The position numbers were made by a program, and so were the translations under genes. This document shows, in pieces, positions 8,656 to 17,430 of a stretch of DNA of 64,000 bases (positions are counted from its first letter, which is position 1; the number at the start of each line of letters is the position of its first letter). The stretch comes from Pseudooceanicola nanhaiensis DSM 18065 (lineage in GTDB: Bacteria > Pseudomonadota > Alphaproteobacteria > Rhodobacterales > Rhodobacteraceae): NCBI RefSeq assembly GCF_000688295.1, contig NZ_JHZF01000011.1, positions 714,288-778,287 of the forward strand, in the 5' to 3' direction. The notes beneath the pieces were generated by a model. The model had not been told where the DNA came from, searched no databases, and saw only the letters and a list, made by a program, of their open reading frames with translations.

Positions 8656-9303
8656 ATGGACTGGGAAAGCAAGGAAGGACGCTGCACGCTGGCCTGCTGG
8701 GCCGGGGCCATCGTCATCGGCCTCCTCGCCTTCTTCGTTCTCGACACCTTCCTCTTCAAGCTGCTGGCCCAGATCGGCGGGCTCCTGGTGCTCGTCGGGG
8801 CCGGTATCGTGCTGACGCAGACCGTCTGCGTCTCGCACAAGGCCCCGCCGCCTGATCCGGCCGATCTGTCGCCGGACGCGGTGGCCGCGCCGCAGGCCGC
8901 GCCCGCCCCGGGCGCGGGCGGCAGCGCGGCACTGGCGCAGCCCGGAAGCGGGGGCGCCGCACGGGTGCATGTTCCGGCGGATGCGGGAACGGCGGAATGG
9001 GACGAGGCGCAGGAGAGCGGCTCGACCGCGGCCACCAGCGCGGTGGCCTATGTGGAACCGGAGATGCCGGAAAGCCCGCAGGGCGGCACGGCGGACGATC
9101 TGAAACGGCTGGAGGGCATCGGCCCGAAGGTCGAGGAGACGCTGAACGGTCTCGGGATCTGGCGCTACGACCAGATCGCCGCATGGACCGGGGAGGACGT
9201 CACCCGGATCGAGGCCGAGGCGCCCGCGCTGCGGGGCCGGGCGGCAAGGGATGATTGGGTCGGGCAGGCGAAGGCGCTCTCGGCCGGGAACGATGTGACG
9301 TGA
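8656..9303 (+). CDS. Membrane-anchored helix-hairpin-helix protein
   Basis: A 215-residue protein without a family name I can give. Residues about 12-54 hold two hydrophobic helices (AGAIVIGLLAFFVL and IGGLLVLVGAGIVL). Residues 62-140 are a Pro/Ala/Gly-rich linker. Residues about 145-209 are a helix-hairpin-helix-like domain (LEGIGPKVEETL, then YDQIAAWTGEDV and RAARDDWV). This last domain matches the C-terminal domain of NuoE encoded immediately upstream at close to half of its positions, so the two genes share a duplicated module. ATG at 8656 follows GAGGATGAGACC. The product would hold the domain at the cytoplasmic face if the N terminus is inside, which I infer only. Confidence 0.8.
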   Translation: MDWESKEGRCTLACWAGAIVIGLLAFFVLDTFLFKLLAQIGGLLVLVGAGIVLTQTVCVSHKAPPPDPADLSPDAVAAPQAAPAPGAGGSAALAQPGSGGAARVHVPADAGTAEWDEAQESGSTAATSAVAYVEPEMPESPQGGTADDLKRLEGIGPKVEETLNGLGIWRYDQIAAWTGEDVTRIEAEAPALRGRAARDDWVGQAKALSAGNDVT

Positions 9304-9306
9304 GAG

Positions 9307-9555
9307 ATGAACCGGGAAGACAGGCAACAGACGGAACGGGCCATGGCCCGCAAGGGGCGCACCGTCGCCCTCGTCATCGCCGCGACGATGGTGATCTGGC
9401 TCGTGGGCACGACGCTCGTGCCCTACATGGGCTGGCCGGCACGCTTCGTCTTCCTCTTCGACATGGCCGCGATCGCCGCCTTCATCTGGGTGTTCGTGGT
9501 GATCTGGCAAATCTGGCAATTGCGCCAGCAACTGAACGAGAACGGGCCGAGGTAG
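9307..9555 (+). CDS. Small two-helix membrane protein before nuoF (DUF5337-like)
   Basis: An 82-residue protein with a polar, charged N terminus ([17 protein letters not shown]), two hydrophobic helices (about residues 19-37 and 44-67) and a Gln-rich tail. From memory it resembles a small Rhodobacterales family annotated DUF5337, found next to nuo genes; I could not check this. It begins three bases after the stop of the preceding gene and ends just before nuoF, so it is co-transcribed with complex I. No catalytic residues are evident. Confidence 0.72.
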   Translation: MNREDRQQTERAMARKGRTVALVIAATMVIWLVGTTLVPYMGWPARFVFLFDMAAIAAFIWVFVVIWQIWQLRQQLNENGPR

Positions 9556-9559
9556 CGTG

Positions 9560-10858
9560 ATGCTCAAGGACGAAGACCGCATTTTCACCAACCTCTACGG
9601 CATGCACGACCGCACGCTGAAGGGCGCGCAGGCGCGCGGCCATTGGGACGGGACGAAGGACCTGATCGGTCTGGGGCGTGACAAGATCATCGAGATCATG
9701 AAGGCCTCCGGTCTTCGCGGCCGCGGCGGGGCAGGCTTCCCGACCGGGCTCAAGTGGTCCTTCATGCCGAAGGAAAGCGACGGGCGGCCGTCCTACCTGG
9801 TGGTGAACGCGGACGAATCCGAGCCCGGGACCTGCAAGGACCGCGAGATCATGCGCCATGATCCGCACACGCTGATCGAAGGCTGCCTGATCGCCTCCTT
9901 CGCGATGAACGCGCATGCCTGCTACATCTACCTGCGCGGCGAATACATCCGCGAGCGCGAGGCGCTCCAGATGGCGATCGACGAATGCTATGACGCGGGC
10001 TTCCTCGGGACCAATGCCTGCGGCACGGGCTGGGATTTCGACCTCTACCTCCACCACGGCGCCGGCGCCTACATCTGCGGCGAGGAAACCGCGCTGCTGG
10101 AAAGCCTCGAAGGCAAGAAGGGCATGCCCCGGATGAAGCCGCCGTTCCCGGCGGGCGCGGGGCTCTACGGCTGCCCGACCACGGTGAACAACGTCGAATC
10201 CATCGCCGTCGTGCCGACCATCCTGCGCCGCGGCGCCGAATGGTTCGCGGGCTTCGGCCGCGAGAACAACGCGGGCACCAAGCTCTATGCCATCTCGGGC
10301 CACGTGAATAACCCCTGCGTCGTCGAAGAGGCGATGAGCATCCCCTTCGAGGAGCTGATCGAGAAGCATTGCGGCGGTATCCGCGGGGGCTGGGACAACC
10401 TGCTCGCCGTGATCCCCGGCGGTTCCTCGGTCCCGTGCGTCCGCGGCGAGAAGATGCGCGACGCGATCATGGATTTCGACTACCTCCGGGGCGAGCTGCA
10501 ATCCGGCCTCGGCACGGCGGCGGTGATCGTCATGGACAAGAACACCGACATCGTGAAGGCGATCTGGCGGCTGGCGAAGTTCTACAAGCACGAAAGCTGC
10601 GGCCAGTGCACGCCCTGCCGGGAAGGCACCGGCTGGATGATGCGGGTGATGGAACGGCTCGTGCGCGGCGACGCCAGCATCGAGGAGATCGACATGCTGC
10701 TCGACGTCACCAAGCAGGTCGAGGGCCACACGATCTGCGCATTGGGCGATGCGGCGGCCTGGCCGATCCAGGGCCTGATCCGCAACTTCCGGGGCGAGAT
10801 CGAGGACCGCATCAAGGCCAAGCAGACAGGCCGCGTCTCTGCGGTGGCGGCCCGCTGA
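9560..10858 (+). CDS. nuoF: NADH-quinone oxidoreductase subunit F (NADH- and FMN-binding)
   Basis: A 432-residue subunit that oxidises NADH. The glycine-rich NADH/FMN motifs [16 protein letters not shown] and [16 protein letters not shown] are present, and the [4Fe-4S] cluster N3 ligands are in [12 protein letters not shown] plus TICALGD. The start is taken as ATG at 9560, giving [15 protein letters not shown] as in other Rhodobacteraceae; GAGG at 9549-9552 is seven bases upstream. A GTG one codon earlier is less well spaced. It follows the small membrane protein by four bases. Confidence 0.97.
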   Translation: MLKDEDRIFTNLYGMHDRTLKGAQARGHWDGTKDLIGLGRDKIIEIMKASGLRGRGGAGFPTGLKWSFMPKESDGRPSYLVVNADESEPGTCKDREIMRHDPHTLIEGCLIASFAMNAHACYIYLRGEYIREREALQMAIDECYDAGFLGTNACGTGWDFDLYLHHGAGAYICGEETALLESLEGKKGMPRMKPPFPAGAGLYGCPTTVNNVESIAVVPTILRRGAEWFAGFGRENNAGTKLYAISGHVNNPCVVEEAMSIPFEELIEKHCGGIRGGWDNLLAVIPGGSSVPCVRGEKMRDAIMDFDYLRGELQSGLGTAAVIVMDKNTDIVKAIWRLAKFYKHESCGQCTPCREGTGWMMRVMERLVRGDASIEEIDMLLDVTKQVEGHTICALGDAAAWPIQGLIRNFRGEIEDRIKAKQTGRVSAVAAR

Positions 10859-10859
10859 G

Positions 10860-11111
10860 GTGAGCGCCCCCATCCGTCATATCGCCGAGTTCAACATCGG
10901 CATCCTCCGGCACGGCTGGGACGATCCGCGGATCGCCGATTTCGTGAACGGGCTGGACCGCGTGAACGCCCTGGCGCACCGCGGGCCCGGGTTCGTCCGG
11001 ATGGAGCGGCTCGAGCGTCTGACTGAACACGGGCCCACGGATCATGCCTTCGGCTGGGACGCGGTGAAGGCGCAGGGTTGGCAGGCACATCGGTGCGGGG
11101 AGGCGGCATGA
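10860..11111 (+). CDS. Shortened DUF3291-like protein
   Basis: An 83-residue protein starting with GTG one base after the nuoF stop. Residues 5-47 (HIAEFNIGIL, DDPRIADFVNGLDRVNALA, GPGFVRM) look like the N-terminal part of DUF3291 proteins. Residues 48-66 (MERLERLTEHGPTDHAFGWD) look like the C-terminal end of the same family. The middle, roughly 70 residues in family members as I remember them, is missing. The reading frame is intact and the stop overlaps the next gene's ATG, so it is expressed or at least kept in frame. It may be a degraded copy or a minimal form. Function is unknown. Confidence 0.65.
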   Translation: MSAPIRHIAEFNIGILRHGWDDPRIADFVNGLDRVNALAHRGPGFVRMERLERLTEHGPTDHAFGWDAVKAQGWQAHRCGEAA

Positions 11112-11461
11112 AGCTGGTAGGTGCGGTGATCATCCTGGGTGTGCTCGCGGGCTGCGCGGCGATCCAGAACGGGACGCGGGCCCTGTCGAACGACCGGCAG
11201 CGGTTCAACGGGCAGCTCTATTCGGCCAAGGTGCAGGCGGATGCGACCCGGCCCGAGCTTTTCGTCGTCGGCGTCGGCAACCTCGACCGCGGGCTCGAGG
11301 GCGCCGTGGAGGCGGGCCGCTACGAGGCCTATACCTATTGCCTGAACCAGTTCGGCCTGACCGACATCCGCTGGGCGCTCGGCCCCGATGCGCCGCGGCA
11401 GAGCCTGAGGATCACCGACGGCCGCCTGACCCTGCAGGGGGAGTGCGTCGGATGGGTCTGA
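11108..11461 (+). CDS. Small lipoprotein in the nuo operon
   Basis: A 117-residue protein with a short lipoprotein signal: MKLVGAVIILGVLAGC, with the lipobox LAGC and the lipidated cysteine at residue 16. The mature part has conserved-looking segments (GQLYSAKVQADAT, YEAYTYCLNQFGLTDIRW) and a second cysteine pair (TYCLN, GECVG). No known family is recognised. The start overlaps the upstream stop by four bases and the end overlaps the next gene by ten, so it belongs to a chain of coupled genes between nuoF and nuoG. The product would be anchored in a membrane facing the periplasm. Confidence 0.75.
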   Translation: MKLVGAVIILGVLAGCAAIQNGTRALSNDRQRFNGQLYSAKVQADATRPELFVVGVGNLDRGLEGAVEAGRYEAYTYCLNQFGLTDIRWALGPDAPRQSLRITDGRLTLQGECVGWV

Positions 11462-11868
11462 GCCTGAAACCCGGTCTCTCCCTCGCGCTGGTGCTGGCGC
11501 TCGGCTTCGGCGCCGGCGCCGCGGCCAAGACGCCGCTGCGCGAGCAGAAGGAGATCGACGACAAGATGCTCTGGGTGGCGCTCGCCATCGAGATCAGCGA
11601 CCGCTGCGCGGCCATCGCGCCCCGGACGCTGACCGGGCTGAGCTATCTCTGGGGGCTCAAGTCCGACGCCAGCAAGCTGGGCTACACGGACGATGAAATC
11701 CGCGCCTACGTGCGCTCCGATGCCGAGAAGGCCCGGATGCGCCGGCGCGGCGAGGCTTATGTGCGGGCAAAGGGGCTCGATCCCGAGAGCGACGCGGATC
11801 TCTGCGCACTCGGCACGCAGGAAATGGAGAAGGGCAGCCAGATCGGCGCCTTTCTGAAGGAGAAGTGA
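11452..11868 (+). CDS. Exported protein between nuoF and nuoG (DUF5333-like)
   Basis: A 138-residue protein with a Sec signal peptide (MGLSLKPGLSLALVLALGF, cleavage probably after AGAAA). The mature part has two cysteines (DRCAAIAP and DLCALGT) about 75 residues apart, consistent with a disulfide, and a charged helical segment (RSDAEKARMRRRGEAYV). From memory it fits a Rhodobacterales family called DUF5333 seen with nuo genes; unverified. The ATG at 11452 lies inside the end of the preceding lipoprotein gene, and the stop is three bases before nuoG. Confidence 0.72.
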   Translation: MGLSLKPGLSLALVLALGFGAGAAAKTPLREQKEIDDKMLWVALAIEISDRCAAIAPRTLTGLSYLWGLKSDASKLGYTDDEIRAYVRSDAEKARMRRRGEAYVRAKGLDPESDADLCALGTQEMEKGSQIGAFLKEK

Positions 11869-11871
11869 GAC

Positions 11872-13893
11872 ATGGCTGACCTTCGCAAGATCGTCATCGA
11901 CGGCAAGGAAATCGAGGTGGATCCGGCGCTGACGCTGATCCAGGCCTGTGAGCAGGCCGGGATCGAGGTGCCGCGCTTCTGCTATCACGAGCGTCTGTCG
12001 ATCGCGGGCAACTGCCGGATGTGCCTCGTCGAGGTCGTCGGCGGGCCGCCGAAGCCCGCTGCCTCCTGCGCGATGCAGGTCCGCGACCTGCGGCCCGGGC
12101 CGGAAGGCGCCCCGCCGGTCATCAAGACGAATTCGCCGATGGTGAAGAAGGCCCGCGAGGGGGTGATGGAGTTCCTGCTCATCAACCACCCGCTCGACTG
12201 CCCGATCTGCGACCAGGGCGGCGAATGCGACCTGCAGGACCAGGCGATGGCCTATGGCGTCGACTTCTCGCGCTACCGCGAGCCGAAGCGCGCCGTGGAC
12301 GATCTGGACCTCGGCCCGCTGGTCGAGACGCACATGACCCGCTGCATCTCCTGCACCCGCTGCGTGCGCTTCACGACCGAGGTCGCGGGCATCACCCAGA
12401 TGGGCCAGACCGGCCGGGGCGAGGATGCGGAGATCACCTCCTACCTCAACCAGACGCTCGATTCGGAGCTTCAGGGCAACATCATCGACCTCTGCCCCGT
12501 GGGCGCTCTGGTCTCGAAGCCCTACGCCTTCACCGCGCGGCCCTGGGAGCTTTCGAAGACCGAGACGGTCGACGTGATGGACGCGCTCGGGTCCTCGATC
12601 CGGGTGGACACGAAGGGCCGCGAAGTGATGCGGATCCTGCCGCGCAACCATGACGGCGTGAACGAGGAATGGATCTCGGACAAGACGCGCTTCGTCTGGG
12701 ACGGGCTGCGGCGCCAGCGCCTCGACCGGCCCTATCTGCGCGTGGACGGCAAGCTGAAGCCCGCGACCTGGCCGGAGGCGCTGACGGCTGCCGCCAACGC
12801 GATGAAGGGCAGGAAGGTTGCCGGGCTGGTCGGCGATCTCGTCTCGGTCGAGGCGGCCTATGCGCTGAAGACGCTGGTCGAAAGCCTCGGCGGCACCGTG
12901 GAGTGCCGCACCGATGGCGCGAAGCTGCCCGCCGGCAACCGGTCGGGCTATGCCGGGACCGCCGCGATCGAGGACATCGACACCGCCGGCGGCATCCTTC
13001 TGATCGGGACCAACCCGCGCGCCGAGGCGCCGGTGCTGAACGCCCGGATCCGCAAGGCATGGCTGAAGGGCGCGCAGGTCGGGGTGATCGGCGAGGCGGT
13101 CGACCTGACCTACGATTACCACCATTTCGGCACCGACCGCGCGGCGCTCTCCGAGCATGTAAAGACCGCGAAGGAGGCGCCCGAGGACGAGAGCCAGGGC
13201 ATCGTGATCGTCGGGCAGGGCGCCCTGCGCGAGGCGGACGGCGCGGCCGTGCTGGCCGCCGCGATGGAGATCGCCGAGGCGCGCAAGGCGAAGCTGCTGA
13301 TCCTGCACACCGCCGCCTCCCGCGTCGGCGCAATGGACATCGGCGCCGTGACCGAGGGCGGCATGGAGGCCGCGCTCGACGGGGCGGAGGTGATCTACAA
13401 CCTCGGCGCCGACGAGGTCGAGATCGGCGAGGGCGCCTTCGTGATCTACCAGGGCAGCCATGGCGACCGGGGCGCGCACCGCGCCGACGTGATCCTGCCG
13501 GGCGCCGCCTGGACCGAGGAGAACGGGCTTTTCGTCAACACCGAGGGCCGCCCGCAGCTGGCGCTCCGGGCCGGGTTCGCCCCGGGCGAGGCCAAGGAGA
13601 ACTGGGCGATCCTGCGCGCGCTTTCGGCCGAGGCCGGAGAGACGCTGCCCTTCGACAGCCTCGCGCAGCTGCGCACGGCCATGGTCGAGGTGGCGCCGGT
13701 CCTGAAGGGGCTGGACGAGGTGGCCGAGAACGAATGGCAGGCCCTCGAGCCGGGCCAGCTGGGCGAGGCGAGCTTCGTCGGCGCGGTGAAGGACTTCTAC
13801 CTCACCAACCCGATCGCGCGCGCCTCCGAGGTGATGGCCGATCTCTCGGCGCGCGCCAAGGCGCGGGGCCAGACCGCCATGGCCGCGGAGTAG
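11872..13893 (+). CDS. nuoG: NADH-quinone oxidoreductase subunit G (75 kDa, iron-sulfur)
   Basis: A 673-residue peripheral-arm subunit. The N terminus has the ferredoxin-like [2Fe-2S] site ([16 protein letters not shown] and a later cysteine in AASCAMQ), then the His/Cys motif of cluster N5 ([17 protein letters not shown]) and the N4 motif ([10 protein letters not shown], with CPVGAL further on). The remainder is a degenerate molybdopterin-oxidoreductase-like domain, shorter than in E. coli, as in mitochondria-like alphaproteobacterial enzymes. An AAGGAGAAG ribosome site overlaps the end of the preceding gene. Confidence 0.97.
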   Translation: MADLRKIVIDGKEIEVDPALTLIQACEQAGIEVPRFCYHERLSIAGNCRMCLVEVVGGPPKPAASCAMQVRDLRPGPEGAPPVIKTNSPMVKKAREGVMEFLLINHPLDCPICDQGGECDLQDQAMAYGVDFSRYREPKRAVDDLDLGPLVETHMTRCISCTRCVRFTTEVAGITQMGQTGRGEDAEITSYLNQTLDSELQGNIIDLCPVGALVSKPYAFTARPWELSKTETVDVMDALGSSIRVDTKGREVMRILPRNHDGVNEEWISDKTRFVWDGLRRQRLDRPYLRVDGKLKPATWPEALTAAANAMKGRKVAGLVGDLVSVEAAYALKTLVESLGGTVECRTDGAKLPAGNRSGYAGTAAIEDIDTAGGILLIGTNPRAEAPVLNARIRKAWLKGAQVGVIGEAVDLTYDYHHFGTDRAALSEHVKTAKEAPEDESQGIVIVGQGALREADGAAVLAAAMEIAEARKAKLLILHTAASRVGAMDIGAVTEGGMEAALDGAEVIYNLGADEVEIGEGAFVIYQGSHGDRGAHRADVILPGAAWTEENGLFVNTEGRPQLALRAGFAPGEAKENWAILRALSAEAGETLPFDSLAQLRTAMVEVAPVLKGLDEVAENEWQALEPGQLGEASFVGAVKDFYLTNPIARASEVMADLSARAKARGQTAMAAE

Positions 13894-13895
13894 GA

Positions 13896-14324
13896 GTGGG
13901 TCGCATGGCGCTCATACCCCTCGCCCTGGCCGGCCTGGCCGCCTGCGCTCCCGGGCCCGACCCGGCCGAGGCGAAGGCGCTGGCCGCGCAGCGGGCGGCC
14001 GGTCCGGCCCCCGCGGGGGCCGTCTACGAGGGAATCGAGACGCGGCTTCTGGACGGCGATCTGGTCAATTTCCACGTCCGTATGCGCGGTGCGCGGGACG
14101 ACGCGGACCTGGCCCAGTACGCCGAATGCGCCGCGGCACAATATGCCCTGATCAGGGGCTACGGATTTGCCAGACATTTGCGCACAAATGTCGCTCAAGA
14201 GGGTGGCCTCTGGCTGGCAGATGCGGTTTATACCATCTCGGCGGCGCTGCCGGATGGACTGAAAACCATCGACGCCGAAGTGGTCGTCGCCGACTGCACG
14301 GAACGTAAGATTCCGACGGTATGA
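13896..14324 (+). CDS. Small lipoprotein between nuoG and nuoH
   Basis: An unrecognised exported protein of about 142 residues. Start choice: GTG at 13896 gives MGRMALIPLALAGLAAC, with an arginine before the hydrophobic core and a lipobox LAAC; ATG at 13905 has the better spaced GGAG but leaves a 14-residue signal without positive charge. The mature part carries two further cysteines (AECAAAQYA, VADCTERK). The 3' third of the gene is less GC-rich than its neighbours. It is the third lipoprotein-type gene inside the nuo operon. Confidence 0.68.
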   Translation: MGRMALIPLALAGLAACAPGPDPAEAKALAAQRAAGPAPAGAVYEGIETRLLDGDLVNFHVRMRGARDDADLAQYAECAAAQYALIRGYGFARHLRTNVAQEGGLWLADAVYTISAALPDGLKTIDAEVVVADCTERKIPTV

Positions 14325-14341
14325 AAAGGATGTAGGGACCA

Positions 14342-15379
14342 ATGAGCTTCTTTACCGACCATCCTCTGGGCATCTTGCTGCTGGTCATCGGACAGGTTCT
14401 GCTGATCGTCGTGCCGTTGCTCGTGGCCCTGGCGTTTCTGCTCTATGCCGACCGCAAGATCTGGGCCGCGGTGCAGCTGCGCCGGGGGCCGAACGTGGTG
14501 GGCGTCTTCGGCCTGCTGCAGAGCTTCGCGGACTTCATCAAGTACATCACGAAAGAGGTCGTGATTCCCGCCGGTGCCGACCGCGCGGTCTTCCTGATGG
14601 CGCCGCTGACGAGCTTCGTGCTGGCGATGGTCGCCTGGGCGGTGATCCCGTTCAGCGACGGCTGGGTGCTGTCGGACATCAACGTCGCGATCCTCTACAT
14701 CTTCGCCGTCTCCTCGCTCGAGGTCTACGGCGTGATCATGGGGGGCTGGGCGTCGAACTCGAAATACCCGTTCCTCGGCTCGCTGCGCTCCGCCGCGCAG
14801 ATGATCTCCTACGAGGTCTCGCTGGGGCTCATCATCATCGGCGTCGTGATCTCGACGGGTTCGCTGAACCTCAGCCACATCGTGCTGGCGCAGGAGGGCG
14901 ACTGGGGCCTGTTCAACTGGTACTGGCTGCCGCACCTGCCGATGGTGTTCCTGTTCTTCATCTCCTGCCTGGCCGAGACCAACCGCCCGCCCTTCGACCT
15001 TCCGGAAGCGGAATCGGAGCTCGTCGCGGGCTACCAGGTGGAATATTCCTCGACCCCGTTCCTGCTGTTCATGATCGGCGAATACGTGGCCATCGTGCTG
15101 ATGTGCGCGCTCGTCTCGATCCTGTTCTTCGGCGGCTGGCTCTCGCCGGTGCCGTTCCTGCCGGACGGGTTCTTCTGGATGTTCCTGAAGATGCTCATGG
15201 CCTTCTTCGTCTTCGCTCTGGTGAAGGCCGTGGTCCCGCGCTACCGCTACGACCAGCTCATGCGGATCGGCTGGAAGGTGTTCCTTCCGCTGTCGCTCGC
15301 CTGGGTCGTGATCGTCGCGTTCCTTGCAAAATTCGAAGTTCTCGGCGGGTTCTGGGCTCGCTGGGCGATTGGAGGCTGA
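14342..15379 (+). CDS. nuoH: NADH-quinone oxidoreductase subunit H
   Basis: A 345-residue membrane subunit with about eight transmembrane helices that links the quinone site to the proton-pumping modules. Family signatures are [19 protein letters not shown] and the quinone-loop motif [20 protein letters not shown]. The ATG at 14342 follows AAAGGATGTAGGG. Length and motifs are standard, with nothing unusual seen. Confidence 0.97.
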   Translation: MSFFTDHPLGILLLVIGQVLLIVVPLLVALAFLLYADRKIWAAVQLRRGPNVVGVFGLLQSFADFIKYITKEVVIPAGADRAVFLMAPLTSFVLAMVAWAVIPFSDGWVLSDINVAILYIFAVSSLEVYGVIMGGWASNSKYPFLGSLRSAAQMISYEVSLGLIIIGVVISTGSLNLSHIVLAQEGDWGLFNWYWLPHLPMVFLFFISCLAETNRPPFDLPEAESELVAGYQVEYSSTPFLLFMIGEYVAIVLMCALVSILFFGGWLSPVPFLPDGFFWMFLKMLMAFFVFALVKAVVPRYRYDQLMRIGWKVFLPLSLAWVVIVAFLAKFEVLGGFWARWAIGG

Positions 15380-15380
15380 C

Positions 15381-15875
15381 ATGGCCAGCATCGACTATGG
15401 CCGCGCCGCGAAATACTTCCTGCTGACGGACATCTTTGCCGGGTTCCGGATGGGCATGAAGTACTTCTTCAAGCCCAAGGCCACACTGAACTACCCGCAC
15501 GAGAAGGGCCCGCTGTCGCCCCGTTTCCGCGGTGAGCACGCCCTGCGCCGCTATCCCAACGGGGAAGAGCGCTGCATCGCCTGCAAGCTCTGCGAGGCGA
15601 TCTGCCCGGCACAGGCCATCACCATCGACGCGGAACCGCGCGACGACGGCTCGCGCCGGACGACGCGCTACGACATCGACATGACGAAGTGCATCTACTG
15701 CGGTTTCTGCCAGGAAGCCTGCCCGGTGGACGCGATCGTCGAGGGGCCGAATTTCGAGTTCGCAACCGAGACGCGGGAAGAGCTGTATTACGACAAGGCC
15801 AAGCTGCTCGCCAACGGCGAACGCTGGGAGGCCGAGATCGCCCGCAACCTCGAGCTGGACGCGCCCTACCGATGA
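15381..15875 (+). CDS. nuoI: NADH-quinone oxidoreductase subunit I (two 4Fe-4S clusters)
   Basis: A 164-residue ferredoxin-type subunit holding clusters N6a and N6b. The two cysteine motifs are [16 protein letters not shown] and [16 protein letters not shown]. The open frame extends upstream, but ATG at 15381 has GGAGG at 15371-15375, five bases before it, and gives the usual amphipathic N terminus with the [14 protein letters not shown] segment that lies along the membrane. One base separates it from nuoH. Confidence 0.97.
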   Translation: MASIDYGRAAKYFLLTDIFAGFRMGMKYFFKPKATLNYPHEKGPLSPRFRGEHALRRYPNGEERCIACKLCEAICPAQAITIDAEPRDDGSRRTTRYDIDMTKCIYCGFCQEACPVDAIVEGPNFEFATETREELYYDKAKLLANGERWEAEIARNLELDAPYR

Positions 15876-15908
15876 GCGGCCGCGCCGGACATATCGCAGG
15901 AGGCGGGC

Positions 15909-16316
15909 ATGGCTGATCCGTTCAACCCCTTCGAGAAGATGATGGAGCAGGCGCATGCCATGGCCAAGGCCATGAACCCCGCGCTCGAGAACTTCAATCC
16001 GAAGGCGTTCGAGGCGATGTGGCCGACGCTGCCCAAGGAGTTCATGGAGGTCGCCTTCGGCAAGGCCTTCAACAAGGAGGGGCTGGACAGCAAGACCCGG
16101 CTCTTCCTCGTGCTCTCGGGGCTGACGATGCAGGGCGCCGTGGCGGAAAGCCAGGTGCGGATGACGGTGCGCCACCTCATGGAGGCGGGCGCCACGAAAC
16201 AGGAGATCGCCGAGGCCATCGCCCAGATGACGATGTTCGCCGGCGTCCCGGCCGTGACCAAGGCGGGCACGCTCGCCAAGGAAGTCATGGACGAAATGGA
16301 AGGGGATGAGGAATGA
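15909..16316 (+). CDS. Carboxymuconolactone-decarboxylase-fold protein without cysteines
   Basis: A 135-residue protein inserted between nuoI and nuoJ. The second half ([19 protein letters not shown], then [21 protein letters not shown] and [10 protein letters not shown]) follows the helical pattern of the carboxymuconolactone decarboxylase / AhpD superfamily. The CxxC pair of AhpD-type peroxidase partners is absent: there is no cysteine in the whole protein. The N-terminal 55 residues are Met-, Phe- and Asn-rich and helical. Its stop overlaps the nuoJ ATG. Enzymatic activity cannot be assumed; a structural or assembly role in complex I is inference. Confidence 0.8.
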   Translation: MADPFNPFEKMMEQAHAMAKAMNPALENFNPKAFEAMWPTLPKEFMEVAFGKAFNKEGLDSKTRLFLVLSGLTMQGAVAESQVRMTVRHLMEAGATKQEIAEAIAQMTMFAGVPAVTKAGTLAKEVMDEMEGDEE

Positions 16317-16921
16317 CCATCTCGGTGCTGTCCTTTTATCTGTTCGCCATCGCGGTGCTGGCGGGGGGCCTGTTCACGGTCATCGCGCGCAACCCGGTGC
16401 ATTCGGTGCTCTGGCTGATCCTGTCGTTCCTGTCGGCCGCGGGGCTCTTCGTCCTGCTGGGCGCGGAATTCGTGGCCATGCTGCTGATCATCGTCTACGT
16501 GGGCGCGGTTGCGGTGCTCTTCCTCTTCGTGGTGATGATGCTCGACGTCGATTTCGCCGAGCTGAAGGCCGAGATGGCCCGCTACATGCCGCTGGCGCTG
16601 CTGGTCGGCGTGATCCTGATGATGGAATTCGGCCTCGCCTACGGCTCCTGGGCCGAATCCGAGGGGGCCGAGGCCGCGCGGCTTGCCGTGACGCCCGCGG
16701 GCGTCGAGAACACCGCCGCGCTCGGGCTCATCGTCTACGAACAGTACTTCATGATCTTCCAGCTCGCGGGCCTGATCCTGCTGGTCGCGATGATCGGGGC
16801 CATCGTGCTGACCGTCCGCCACCGCAGCGACGTGAAGCGCCAGAACGTGCTCGAGCAGATGTGGCGCGACCCGGCCAAGGCGATGGAGCTGAAGGACGTC
16901 AAACCGGGGCAGGGGCTCTGA
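16313..16921 (+). CDS. nuoJ: NADH-quinone oxidoreductase subunit J
   Basis: A 202-residue membrane subunit with five predicted helices. The conserved region [31 protein letters not shown] is recognisable in pieces ([20 protein letters not shown], around residues 48-67), including the glutamate and tyrosine positions typical of the pi-bulge helix. The start ATG overlaps the TGA of the preceding gene. About 100 bases with a small GGGCCC hairpin (16962-16978) separate it from the next gene. Confidence 0.96.
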   Translation: MTISVLSFYLFAIAVLAGGLFTVIARNPVHSVLWLILSFLSAAGLFVLLGAEFVAMLLIIVYVGAVAVLFLFVVMMLDVDFAELKAEMARYMPLALLVGVILMMEFGLAYGSWAESEGAEAARLAVTPAGVENTAALGLIVYEQYFMIFQLAGLILLVAMIGAIVLTVRHRSDVKRQNVLEQMWRDPAKAMELKDVKPGQGL

Positions 16922-17022
16922 GCCTCTGACCGGGACCGGGCCCCGCCCGGACAAGGATAATGGGCCCGCCAAGGGCCCGCATATGGAAAGACCCCCGGCA
17001 GAGGGGGAGGAATGGGACAGCG

Positions 17023-17124
17023 ATGAGCATAGCCAGTTGGATAGCCATCTTCTTCGCGGGCATCTTCGTGCCCGTGGTCCTCGGCGCCCGGGCGAACCGG
17101 CAGCGGAAAGGGGAAAGCAAATGA
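17023..17124 (+). CDS. 33-residue membrane microprotein overlapping nuoK
   Basis: A very short frame, ATG at 17023 to TGA at 17122-17124. The product has one hydrophobic helix ([19 protein letters not shown], residues 3-21) followed by a basic tail ([12 protein letters not shown]), which predicts a tail on the cytoplasmic side. The stop overlaps the nuoK ATG as ATGA, the same coupling seen at other junctions of this operon, and the frame fills an otherwise unexplained 200-base gap between nuoJ and nuoK. The ribosome site is mediocre (GGAGG at 17006-17010, 12 bases upstream). Either a genuine accessory peptide or a leader that feeds ribosomes to nuoK. Confidence 0.55.
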   Translation: MSIASWIAIFFAGIFVPVVLGARANRQRKGESK

Positions 17125-17426
17125 TCGGTCTGGAGCATTACCTCACCGTCGCGGCGGCGCTCTTCGTCATCGGGATCTTCGGCACCTTCCTGAACCGGAA
17201 GAACGTCATCATCCTGCTGATGTCGATCGAGCTGATCCTGCTGTCGGTCAACATCAACCTCGTCGCCTTCTCGTCCTTCCTGGGCGACCTCGCGGGACAG
17301 GTCTTCACCCTCTTCGTGCTGACGGTCGCGGCGGCGGAGGCAGCCATCGGGCTCGCCATCCTCGTCTGCTTCTTCCGCAGCCGCGGCTCGATCGCCGTGG
17401 AAGACGTCAACGTGATGAAAGGCTGA
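17121..17426 (+). CDS. nuoK: NADH-quinone oxidoreductase subunit K
   Basis: A 101-residue membrane subunit with three helices and the conserved acidic residue in [17 protein letters not shown] that belongs to the proton path. The frame continues upstream, but the ATG at 17121 has GGAAAGGGGAAAG before it and gives the family length. It overlaps the 33-residue frame by four bases and lies four bases before nuoL. Confidence 0.96.
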   Translation: MIGLEHYLTVAAALFVIGIFGTFLNRKNVIILLMSIELILLSVNINLVAFSSFLGDLAGQVFTLFVLTVAAAEAAIGLAILVCFFRSRGSIAVEDVNVMKG

Positions 17427-17430
17427 CGGC

